A stretch of DNA of 64,000 bases from Ardenticatenales bacterium (lineage in GTDB: Bacteria > Chloroflexota > Anaerolineae > Promineifilales > Promineifilaceae), in the NCBI GenBank assembly GCA_020634515.1, contig JACKBL010000001.1:248001-312000 (forward strand). Reading direction: 5' to 3'. Below are positions 44,409 to 52,962 of this stretch, one piece after another (position 1 is the stretch's first letter; every line of letters begins with the position of its first letter). Under the pieces are notes generated by a model. The model saw only the letters and a list, made by a program, of their open reading frames with translations, was not told the origin of the DNA and did not search any database. A program made the position numbers and the translations under genes.

Positions 44409-44794
44409 ACAACGCACAACCAACTTGCGCCATCAAAGGATGAGACGGTGCGGAGAAGCGGCCACTCGCCTGGACCAGGGGAATCCACGCCATCCCCCCC
44501 TACGCTAATTTAGTCTAAATATTGAGAATGGCTGCATTTTTCGACGCCAGTTTGACACATAACGACGCTTTGTCTATCATATAGCCTCGTCTCAATCGTT
44601 TTATCGCGGTAGAGACAGCCAATGTCTGGTCATAAGCCAGACATTTGCAAGCCATTAGTGAACCTCGGGCGTCCAACTGCCAGATTGGCGATTCCACACC
44701 TTACTGGAGCATCGGCGCGCCCAAATTGGGAAGATCAATACAACTGAATGACACGCCTTATCTTCTACTGAAAGATCGGGCGAGGTAGGGCTAT
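44409..44794. other. Intergenic leader region of the biosynthetic cluster
   Basis: AT-richer than the flanks. It holds the promoter at 44552-44580 and, downstream of its likely start point, a hairpin ATGTCTGG (44622-44629) / CCAGACAT (44637-44644). That leaves an untranslated leader of about 200 bases. No supported gene. Confidence 0.55.
44552..44580 (+). promoter_or_regulatory. Sigma-70-like promoter upstream of the NRPS/PKS cluster
   Basis: TTGACA (44552-44557), 17-base spacer, TATCAT (44575-44580), 214 bases before the FAAL start. It is the best promoter match in the gap and is followed by a short hairpin in the leader. Confidence 0.6.
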
Positions 44795-47700
44795 ATGGCT
44801 CCATTGTTGTCTCCTTTGGCGGCGCCAACTCTGCTTGACCTGGCTCGTTGGCGGGTGGAACGGCATCCCCAGCAGCGGCTCTATACCTTTTTGGAGGATG
44901 GCGAGAGTAAGGAAAGACACATGACATATGCCCAACTGGACGAGCAGGCGCGCGTTGTAGCCGCGTGGCTGCAACGTTTAGGGTTGGCCGGCAAGTGTGC
45001 GCTCTTGCTTTATCCGCCCCAGTTGGAGTACATAACGGCCTGGTTTGGATGTGTTTACGCCGGTGTTGTCGCCGTGCCGGCATATCCTCCCCAATCCCCG
45101 CGTCTCTTGCCCCGTTTGCAAGCCATCATCGCTGACGCCCAGATTGAAGTCATTCTAACGACATCGCCGGTTAAAATGCTTGCCGACCTATGGATCGGCC
45201 AGAATCCGGAATGGCAGCGCATTCCCTGGCTCACGACCGACAATCTGCCCGCGGATCTCGCTGCCGCCGACTGGCAAGAGCCGTCTATCAGCGGCGACAC
45301 CCTGGCTTTCCTCCAATACACTTCTGGCTCCACCGCTGCCCCCAAAGGCGTGATGCTCAATCATGCCAATCTGCTGCACAATCTCGCCCACATTTATCGT
45401 TGTTTTGATCAGAATGAGGAGAGCGTGGGCGTTATCTGGCTGCCGCCCTACCATGACATGGGCTTGATCGGGGGCATTCTCGAACCTTTTTATGGCGGCT
45501 TTCCCGTTGTCCTTATGTCGCCTCTCGATTTTCTGCGGCGACCTTTTCGCTGGGTGCAGGCCATTTCTCGTTATCAGGCCACCACCAGCGGCGGTCCCAA
45601 TTTCGCCTATGATCTCTGCGCCCGCAAAGTAACGCCCGAACAGGTGGACAGCCTGGACTTAAGCTGCTGGCGGGTGGCCTTCAATGGCGCGGAGCCGGTG
45701 CGCGCGGAAACGCACCATCGCTTTGCCGAAAAATTCGCGGCGGCGGGGTTCCGCTCACGCGCTTTTTACCCCTGTTACGGATTGGCGGAAGCCACACTTA
45801 TTGTCTCTGGCGGCGATGCCGCCTCCCCTCCCGTCACGCATTCTATTGATCTGCCGGCATTGCGGCAGCGCCGGGCGATCCCCATTTCCAGCAAGGATGC
45901 TGACCACGCTTACCTGCTAGTGGGCAACGGACAAACCCTGACCGATCAGCAAATTGTCATTGCCAATCCACACACCAGGCAGCGTTGCCTGCCTGAGGAA
46001 GTGGGTGAGATTTGGGTGTCTGGCCCCAGCGTGGCGCAAGGGTATTGGCATCAGCCGGAGAAAACAACTGAGACGTTCCGCGCTTTTTTGGCGGATACAG
46101 GCGAGGGACCGTTTCTACGCACTGGCGACCTGGGGTTTCTATATGCGGGGGAACTGTTTGTCACCGGGCGGTTAAAGGACTTGATTATTGTGCGCGGGCG
46201 TAATCATTACCCGCAGGATATTGAATCCTCAGTAGAGGACAGCCACCCTGCTTTGCGACCCGGCTGCAGCGCGGCGTTTGCCGTTGACCACGATGGGGAC
46301 GAACAGGTAGTCGTGGTGCAGGAAGTCAATCACCAGGAAAGTATGGACCTGGCGGCGCTGGCGCGGATCATCCGCCAGGCAGTGGCGGTAAAGCATGAGC
46401 TACAATTGCACGCCGTGGTGCTGTTAGAACCACGCACGATTCCTAAGACTTCCAGTGGCAAGGTTCAGCGCCATTTGTGCCGGCAAAAATTTCTGGACCA
46501 TAAGCTCAAACACCTCTACCTGGATGTCCTGGAAACGACCGCCATCCAGGACGGCGCGTCCGGAGCGCCTACCGGCCACAGCAACATCCGCGCCGTCCTC
46601 CTGTCAGCAGCCACACCCGCCGACCAGAGCGCACTGCTGACCACCTATTTGCGGGAACAAGCCAGCAACCTGCTACATTTGCCCACGGCCGCCTTAACGC
46701 CCGATGCCCCATTGAATGCCTTGGGCATTGATTCCTTGACCTCCGTGGCGTTCAAAAATGTTCTGGAAACCGACCTGGGCGTAACGCTCTCTCTTACCCG
46801 TTTCCTGGAAGGAGCTACGCTGACCGATCTGGCGCAAGAGATACAGCAACACCGGGCAGGTGACGTAGCCGCCGCTCTGCTCACGCCGCCCCCACTGTCG
46901 CCCGCGCCGCGTGTCCAGACCATGCCCCTGTCCTTCTCGCAGCAGCGGTTGTGGTTCATGGATCGGCTGGAGCCGGGCAACCCTGCCTACAACATCCCCG
47001 TGGCCGTCGCTCTGCGGGGGCGCATCCAGGTGGAGTCCCTGCGGCGTAGCCTGGAGGCCATCGTGACGCGACACGAATCGCTGCGTACGACCTTTCCCAC
47101 AATTCAGGGGGAACCTGCCCAGGTGATTGGACCGCCAGAACCCTTTACGCTGCCCGTGCGTGAAGTCCCGGCGACGATGGCGGTTGATCCTGTCTACGAG
47201 TTAGCCCAGGCCGAAGCACAAAAGCCTTTTGATATCACCCGCGACTGTCTGCTGCGGGCGCAACTGCTGCGCCGCGCTGCTGACGATCACGTGCTGTTGC
47301 TCACCATGCACCATATTGCCGCGGATGGTTGGTCAATGGGTATCTTCCTGCGCGAACTGGTGGCCTTGTACACGGCTTATTGCCGCGACGCCTCCCCGAC
47401 TTTACCCCCGCTGCCGCTGCAATACGCTGATTACGCTTACTGGCAGCGGCGCTGGCTGCAAGATGACGTGTTGGCGGCATTGGTTGCTTACTGGCGCGAG
47501 CAGTTGGCGGGCGTGCCGCCGCTGCTGGCGCTGCCCACGGACAAACCGCGCCCGTCCACGCCGACATTTCGCGGCCGGATACATACTACCCTCATCCCTC
47601 AGGAAACGCTGCGTCAGATCCGGTCCCTGGAGCGACAGACCGGCGCGACGCTGTACATGGTGCTGCTGGCTGCTCTGCAACTTCTGTTGCATCATTTTGC

Positions 47701-48331
47701 TGAGGTGGACGACGTTGTGGTGGGCACGGATGTTGCCAACCGTCACTGGCATAAGACGGCAGATGTGATTGGGCTGTTTGTTAACCAGTTGGTGCTGCGT
47801 ACAGACCTGTCCGGTAATCCCACATTTGCGGAATTGGTGCAGCGCGTTCGCGAAACAGCTCTAGGCGCGTACAAACATCAGGATATGCCTTTTGATAAGC
47901 TGGTGGAAATTCTGAAACCGGAACGGAACGCAGGTTACAACCCGTTGTTTCAGGTGATGTTCGTGCTGGAAAACGCGCCAATGCCGGCATTAGCCCTACC
48001 AGATTTGCAGCTAAATGTAATCGAGGTAGATGGCGGCACGGCCCCGTTTGACATTTCCTTATTGTTAACGCACGAGGAGAATCACTTAAAAGCGACCTGG
48101 CGATATAAGGTTGATCTCTTCCAGCGGAACACGATTCAGCAGCTTGCCGATATGTATCTGCTTATTTGCACGTCCGCTGCCGGCAATCCCCACATCACCC
48201 TTGACGAAATTCGCCGCCAATTGCGCCAATACCAGCGTCGCCGCCAGCGGGAGACAGCCGGCTTGCTCAAAGACGCCCAACGCGCGCGCTTCAGCCAACT
48301 GGCGCGGCGGCGCCCAGACGGTCAGGATTGA
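44795..48331 (+). CDS. Lipoinitiation protein: fatty acyl-AMP ligase - ACP - condensation domain
   Basis: 1178 residues. FAAL domain (1-590) with QYTSGSTAAPKGVMLNH (P-loop, about 175), PPYHDMGLIGGILEPFYGG and FYPCYGLAEATL, the FAAL form of the adenylation motifs. ACP (about 610-690) with GIDSLTS, Ser near 645. Full condensation domain (about 705-1130): SFSQQRLWFMD, RHESLRTTF, MHHIAADGWSM (catalytic His near 840), VGLFVNQLVLR and HQDMPFDKLVE. It should activate a free fatty acid as acyl-AMP, load the ACP and condense the acyl chain with an amino acid on the next module. The Arg-rich C-terminus may dock to the partner. Confidence 0.93.
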   Translation: MAPLLSPLAAPTLLDLARWRVERHPQQRLYTFLEDGESKERHMTYAQLDEQARVVAAWLQRLGLAGKCALLLYPPQLEYITAWFGCVYAGVVAVPAYPPQSPRLLPRLQAIIADAQIEVILTTSPVKMLADLWIGQNPEWQRIPWLTTDNLPADLAAADWQEPSISGDTLAFLQYTSGSTAAPKGVMLNHANLLHNLAHIYRCFDQNEESVGVIWLPPYHDMGLIGGILEPFYGGFPVVLMSPLDFLRRPFRWVQAISRYQATTSGGPNFAYDLCARKVTPEQVDSLDLSCWRVAFNGAEPVRAETHHRFAEKFAAAGFRSRAFYPCYGLAEATLIVSGGDAASPPVTHSIDLPALRQRRAIPISSKDADHAYLLVGNGQTLTDQQIVIANPHTRQRCLPEEVGEIWVSGPSVAQGYWHQPEKTTETFRAFLADTGEGPFLRTGDLGFLYAGELFVTGRLKDLIIVRGRNHYPQDIESSVEDSHPALRPGCSAAFAVDHDGDEQVVVVQEVNHQESMDLAALARIIRQAVAVKHELQLHAVVLLEPRTIPKTSSGKVQRHLCRQKFLDHKLKHLYLDVLETTAIQDGASGAPTGHSNIRAVLLSAATPADQSALLTTYLREQASNLLHLPTAALTPDAPLNALGIDSLTSVAFKNVLETDLGVTLSLTRFLEGATLTDLAQEIQQHRAGDVAAALLTPPPLSPAPRVQTMPLSFSQQRLWFMDRLEPGNPAYNIPVAVALRGRIQVESLRRSLEAIVTRHESLRTTFPTIQGEPAQVIGPPEPFTLPVREVPATMAVDPVYELAQAEAQKPFDITRDCLLRAQLLRRAADDHVLLLTMHHIAADGWSMGIFLRELVALYTAYCRDASPTLPPLPLQYADYAYWQRRWLQDDVLAALVAYWREQLAGVPPLLALPTDKPRPSTPTFRGRIHTTLIPQETLRQIRSLERQTGATLYMVLLAALQLLLHHFAEVDDVVVGTDVANRHWHKTADVIGLFVNQLVLRTDLSGNPTFAELVQRVRETALGAYKHQDMPFDKLVEILKPERNAGYNPLFQVMFVLENAPMPALALPDLQLNVIEVDGGTAPFDISLLLTHEENHLKATWRYKVDLFQRNTIQQLADMYLLICTSAAGNPHITLDEIRRQLRQYQRRRQRETAGLLKDAQRARFSQLARRRPDGQD

Positions 48332-48412
48332 TTTGTCACCCAGCACCCGAATCTTCACGAATTTTCTACCACTTGCCGCTCACCATTATTCTTGAAGGAG
48401 ACAATCTGGCTC

Positions 48413-49459
48413 ATGCTGAAGAAACCGCAAAATTCTATTCGCAAACTACCTGCCATCCAGCGACAGGTTTTGGACGTGTCCACACTCGATCTGGTCACCA
48501 CGGGACGCCTGCACGCCGAGCAGCCACTGCCCTTGCTTGTTCAACCCACCATGGAAGGCATTAACCTGAACGCCTGGGCGGAGACAAACCGCGCCTGGAT
48601 CGAAACAGAACTGGGGCGGCATGGGGGCATCCTTTTTCGTGGTTTCGACGTGCCAGAGGTCACTGCCTTTGAGCAGTTCATTGACGCCATTTCTGATGGA
48701 GCGCTGCGCTATCAAGAACGCTCCTCACCCCGCAGCCAGGTCAGCGGCAACATTTACACATCCACCGACCATCCCCCTAGCGAATCCATTTTTCTGCACA
48801 ACGAGCAGTCCTATAACCTGACCTTCCCCTTACGAATCCTTTTCTACTGCGTCACCGCCGCTCAGAAAGGGGGGGAAACACCCATTGCCAGTAGCCGTAA
48901 CATGTATCAGCGGATTCCCCAAGACATCCGGCGGAAGTTCGCGGACAAAGGTTATATGTACGTCCGCAACTTTGGCAGCGGCTTTGGCCTCTCCTGGCAA
49001 GAAACTTTCCAGACCACGGACAAAGCCGTGGTGGAAACGTATTGCCGGGCCAACGACATCACTTTTGAATGGCACGAGGGAGACCGGCTGCGCACCCGGC
49101 AGGTACGCCGCGCCATCATTCGCCACCCGCGGACGGGCGACATGGTCTGGTTTAATCACGCCACATTCTTTCATGTTTCCACGTTGCGCCCTGACGTGCA
49201 GCAGATGCTGTTTCGGGTTTTCCGCGAGGAAGAACTGCCCAATAACACGTATTATGGAGACGGTTCGCCTATTGAACCGGATGTGCTGGATATGCTGCGC
49301 CATTTATACGATGAAGAAACAGTTTCATTCCCCTGGCAAAAAGGCGATATTTTGCTGCTAGACAACGTACTCACCGCCCATGGGCGCAGTCCGTTTGTGG
49401 GACCACGCAAAATCGTGGTGGGGATGGCTGAACCATACAAATGGGCTGATGCCTCATAG
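48413..49459 (+). CDS. TauD/SyrP-like Fe(II)/2-oxoglutarate-dependent dioxygenase
   Basis: 348 residues. The iron site is given by FLHNEQSYN (His-x-Glu, about 132-134) and the distal His in LDNVLTAHGRSPF (about 325), with the Arg of GRSPF region or GPRKI binding 2-oxoglutarate. Relatives inside NRPS clusters (SyrP type) hydroxylate an amino acid bound to a carrier protein. An in-frame TTG lies 21 bases upstream, but it overlaps the GAAGGAG ribosome-binding site at 48394-48400, so the ATG is used. It sits between the lipoinitiation gene and the amino-acid module, suggesting beta-hydroxylation of that residue. Confidence 0.88.
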   Translation: MLKKPQNSIRKLPAIQRQVLDVSTLDLVTTGRLHAEQPLPLLVQPTMEGINLNAWAETNRAWIETELGRHGGILFRGFDVPEVTAFEQFIDAISDGALRYQERSSPRSQVSGNIYTSTDHPPSESIFLHNEQSYNLTFPLRILFYCVTAAQKGGETPIASSRNMYQRIPQDIRRKFADKGYMYVRNFGSGFGLSWQETFQTTDKAVVETYCRANDITFEWHEGDRLRTRQVRRAIIRHPRTGDMVWFNHATFFHVSTLRPDVQQMLFRVFREEELPNNTYYGDGSPIEPDVLDMLRHLYDEETVSFPWQKGDILLLDNVLTAHGRSPFVGPRKIVVGMAEPYKWADAS

Positions 49460-49640
49460 TCGCTGATAGCTGCCTGAAAGGACATGGCCTGAAATCACGG
49501 CCTGCTCCTCCCATCGTCATAAATCTTCACGGCAACGAAGAAGCGCAAAAGTCGCCCTATGCGGCTGTCCCTGGCAAGCGTCTGATTCAGATACTTGCGG
49601 GTTCCGCGCCGGCCAATACCCATCTCTACACGAGGTAATT

Positions 49641-52600
49641 ATGCTGTCACCAACTACACAAGGGTTTCGTCTTTCGCCGCAACAAAAGCAGATATGGCTG
49701 TGGCAGGAAGAGACCGAATCGATTTTTGGAGCTGCCTGCCTGGCGACATTGACCGGGAAGTTGGATGCAACCGCGCTCCGTCTGGCCCTGGCCGACCTGG
49801 TCGCTGAATTTGAAATCCTCCGCACCACCTTTCCTGTGCCGCCTGGTCTCGCGCAGCCACTACAATCGGTGGCTGCTGCCGCTTCTCCGGCCTGGCAGGA
49901 AGTTGATCTCACCGATTTGCCGGCAGCCGCGCAAGAGGAAGCGATCCGTCTCCACCTGGATGCGCCCTTGATAGTGGATTGGGCCGCCGGGCCGCTGCTG
50001 CAAGCGACGCTGTTTTGTTCGGGAGAGGAGGAATACGCACTGGCATTAAAGCTGCCGGCGCTTCTGGCTGATACCGTCAGCCTGCGCAACATGCTCACCT
50101 ATTTGGGGCACAACTACGAGCGCCGCCGCACTGGCCAGCCGCCCACTGCCGCCGCCTTCCAATACGCCGACGTTGCCGCCATTTTCAATGACCTGCTGGC
50201 CTCGGATGACACCGCCAGTGGCCGCGCCTATTGGGAAAAACAAACCATTCCCCAGCATCGCCTGCCCTTTATGGCCGCTGTCGTAGCTGCCGGTCCGTTT
50301 GCCCCGCGGGCGCATACCTGGACTATTCCCGTCGAATTGACCCGCCATCTGGAGCAAATCGCCGCTGACCATGACACGTTGCTCCCCGTCGTTCTCCTGA
50401 CTGCCTGGCAGCTTTTGCTGGCGCGGTTGAGTGGGGTATGGGAAATGGCCGTGGGGACGGCCTACGATGGCCGCGGCTATGAGGGGTTAGGCGAAGCGCT
50501 AGGGCTGTTTGAGCGTTATCTGCCCTTAACCACCACCTGGACGCCGGAAACGCCCTTCGCCGGGCTACTGGCTCTAACCAATGAGCGCGTCATCGAAGCC
50601 TTTGATTGGCAGGATTACGCTGACCTGTCGCCGCTGCCTTACCAGTTTGCCTGGGAAGAAGGTGCCACGGTGGAGACATATGCCGGCATAACCTTCACCC
50701 CACGCACATTTGCCAGCCAGGTCAGCCACTTCCAACTCAAACTGATCGCCCGGCCAGAGCACAACCCGCCGCAGGGCGGTGACACACTCCAATTCACTCT
50801 GTGGCTTGACCCCAAAACCATCAATACCGCCTATGCCGCGCTCCTGGCGGATCAGGTGACCACCCTGCTGCAAGGCATCGCCGCCAACCCGGCTGCCGTT
50901 GTCTCCCGGCTACCGCTGCTCAGCCCCGCCGAACGACAGCGGCTGGTCGTAGCGTTCAACGATACAACCCGGCCTCGTGCCAACGACACCTTTCTGGACC
51001 TGTTTGCCCATCAGGTGCGACGGCAGCCGGACGCGCCCGCCGTGCGTTACCTGGAGCAAACGCTGACATATGCCGAATTGGACGCGCGCGCCAACCAATT
51101 GGCCCACTACCTGCAATCATTGGGTGTGCGCCCCGACAGTTGCGTTGGCCCGACAGTTGTTGGCCCGACAGTTGTCGGCCCGACAGTTGTCGGCCTTTGC
51201 CTGCTGCGCTCGTTGGACCTGATAGTTGGCATCGTCGGGATTTTGAAAGCGGGCGGCGCATTTTTGCCCCTGGACCCCATATACCCCCCGGAGCGCACCG
51301 CCTTTATCCTGTCTCAGGCGCAGGCGGAGATCGTTGTCACGCAAGCAAAACTGGCGGCGGTGCTGGCGGACGCCGCCGCGACGGGCATCATGCCGGCATC
51401 TTGCCAGATTGTCTCCCTGGACGCTCACCAGGAAAAACTCTCCCAGCTTCCCGTAACCGATCCAGAAACCCTTATCACCCCTCGGGACCTGGCTTACGTC
51501 CTCTACACATCCGGCTCCACGGGGCGGCCCAAAGGCGCCATGATCTGTCATGCTTCCCTGGCAAACCTGGCAGCCGCCCTCGACGAAGCCATCTACAAGC
51601 CCTATACGCGGCACTTAGGCGACAGACCCCTACGTGTCAGCCTCAACGCCCCCTTCGTCTTTGACGGTTCCGTCAAACAGTGGGTGCAACTGGCCAATGG
51701 ACACACCATCTGCATCATTCCTGAAGAAGCGCGCATCAATCCGCCCCGCTTTCTTCAACTCATGAACACCTACCAACTGGATGTTCTGGACACCACCCCT
51801 TCCCTGCTGAAGCAACTCCTCTCCGCCGGCTTGCTCACGCAAACAGCCCCTGCCCTCGTCCTCATTGGGGGCGAGGCCATTGACGACCAAACCTGGATAC
51901 AACTTGCCGGCAGCGAACAAATCCGGTTTGTGAACGTCTACGGCCCCACCGAAGCCACTGTCAACGCGACCGCCTGCGCTGTGCGCGACGTCCCTGACCA
52001 TCCGGCACTAGGCCGCCCCCTGGCCAACGTTCAGGTCTACCTCCTTGATGAGACCATGCAGCCGGTACCAACCGGCGCCATTGGCGAAATCTACATCGGC
52101 GGCGCTGGCGTTGCCCGTGGTTATCTGGCACAGCCCAAACTGACGGCGCAGCGATTTGTTCCCAACCCATTCCACCCCGATCCGCGGGACCGTCTGTACC
52201 GCACCGGCGATTTGGGACAATGGGACGCGGCCGGGCATTTGCTCTATATGGGACGGACCGACCATCAGGTCAAACTGCACGGCGTGCGTATTGAAATGGG
52301 CGAGATTGAATCCACCCTGCGCCGCCACCCCCAGGTGCGCGATGCCCTGGCCTTGTTGCACACTACCGGGTCAGATGATTATCTGGTCGCTTACGTCGTC
52401 GCTGATAGCGACGCTCACAGCAACGACGACGCCGAACTCACCCAGGAACTGCGCCAGTTCTTGCGCCGCAGCCTGCCTGAATACATGCTGCCGCGCTACA
52501 TCTTGCGCCTGCCGCATATCCCCCTCACGCCAACCGGCAAGGTAGATCGCCAGGCATTGCCCGCGCCCCACACCCACTCCGTCGCCGCCGCCGTCTACGT

Positions 52601-52937
52601 GGCTCCTCGCAACGATGTGGAACGCACCATCATTGAAATCTGGCAAGACGTCCTTGGCGTGGACAAGATAGGCATCAACGACAACTTCTTTGACCTGGGT
52701 GGACATTCGCTGCTGCTGGTCAATGTGTACGACAAACTGCAAGCCGCTTTTCAAAAATCATTTCCGCTGGTGGAAATGTACCGCTACGCCACAGTGCTGG
52801 CTCTGACCACCTACCTCTCCGGCAGCGACACTGATGACGGACACGGCAGCCAGGTGCAGGACCGCGCCAGCCGCCAAAAAGAGGCGCTGCGGCGGCAGCA
52901 ACAGTTGGCGCAAAAACGAACACAGCGAGGGCGGTGA
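49641..52937 (+). CDS. NRPS module: degenerate condensation domain - adenylation - PCP
   Basis: 1098 residues. The C-like domain (1-440) keeps LSPQQKQIWLWQ and the end motifs, but where HHxxxDG belongs it reads LKLPALLADTVSL (about 135), so it lacks the catalytic His. Adenylation domain (455-960): LTYAELD, LKAGGAFLPLD, YTSGSTGRPKGAM (about 621), NVYGPTEATV and LYRTGDLGQWD. Its pocket residues, aligned by hand to GrsA, read D-G-K-D-L-G-V-V-N-K, close to the glutamate code D-A-K-D-L-G-V-V-D-K. PCP with GGHSLL (about 1020). A 45-base tandem repeat inserts three PTVVG units near residue 503. The Arg/Gln-rich tail may be a docking helix. Confidence 0.93.
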   Translation: MLSPTTQGFRLSPQQKQIWLWQEETESIFGAACLATLTGKLDATALRLALADLVAEFEILRTTFPVPPGLAQPLQSVAAAASPAWQEVDLTDLPAAAQEEAIRLHLDAPLIVDWAAGPLLQATLFCSGEEEYALALKLPALLADTVSLRNMLTYLGHNYERRRTGQPPTAAAFQYADVAAIFNDLLASDDTASGRAYWEKQTIPQHRLPFMAAVVAAGPFAPRAHTWTIPVELTRHLEQIAADHDTLLPVVLLTAWQLLLARLSGVWEMAVGTAYDGRGYEGLGEALGLFERYLPLTTTWTPETPFAGLLALTNERVIEAFDWQDYADLSPLPYQFAWEEGATVETYAGITFTPRTFASQVSHFQLKLIARPEHNPPQGGDTLQFTLWLDPKTINTAYAALLADQVTTLLQGIAANPAAVVSRLPLLSPAERQRLVVAFNDTTRPRANDTFLDLFAHQVRRQPDAPAVRYLEQTLTYAELDARANQLAHYLQSLGVRPDSCVGPTVVGPTVVGPTVVGLCLLRSLDLIVGIVGILKAGGAFLPLDPIYPPERTAFILSQAQAEIVVTQAKLAAVLADAAATGIMPASCQIVSLDAHQEKLSQLPVTDPETLITPRDLAYVLYTSGSTGRPKGAMICHASLANLAAALDEAIYKPYTRHLGDRPLRVSLNAPFVFDGSVKQWVQLANGHTICIIPEEARINPPRFLQLMNTYQLDVLDTTPSLLKQLLSAGLLTQTAPALVLIGGEAIDDQTWIQLAGSEQIRFVNVYGPTEATVNATACAVRDVPDHPALGRPLANVQVYLLDETMQPVPTGAIGEIYIGGAGVARGYLAQPKLTAQRFVPNPFHPDPRDRLYRTGDLGQWDAAGHLLYMGRTDHQVKLHGVRIEMGEIESTLRRHPQVRDALALLHTTGSDDYLVAYVVADSDAHSNDDAELTQELRQFLRRSLPEYMLPRYILRLPHIPLTPTGKVDRQALPAPHTHSVAAAVYVAPRNDVERTIIEIWQDVLGVDKIGINDNFFDLGGHSLLLVNVYDKLQAAFQKSFPLVEMYRYATVLALTTYLSGSDTDDGHGSQVQDRASRQKEALRRQQQLAQKRTQRGR
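51132..51193 (+). repeat. 15-bp tandem repeat inside the adenylation domain
   Basis: Three 15-base units, CCCGACAGTTGTTGG once and CCCGACAGTTGTCGG twice (51149-51193), after a related 17-base unit at 51132. They add PTVVG repeats between the A1 and A2 motifs where the normal domain would join directly (GVRPDSCVGLCLLRSL). Confidence 0.9.
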
Positions 52938-52962
52938 GAAATCACTGTAAAAAGAAAGACAC

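Noticed and set aside
42867..44423. 518-codon open frame antisense to the penicillin-binding protein
   Set aside because: Gly/Arg-rich low-complexity shadow, in part the antisense of the Thr/Pro tail.
44515..44697. Short minus-strand open frame before the biosynthetic cluster
   Set aside because: No homologue recognised, and it lies across the promoter and leader hairpin of the cluster.
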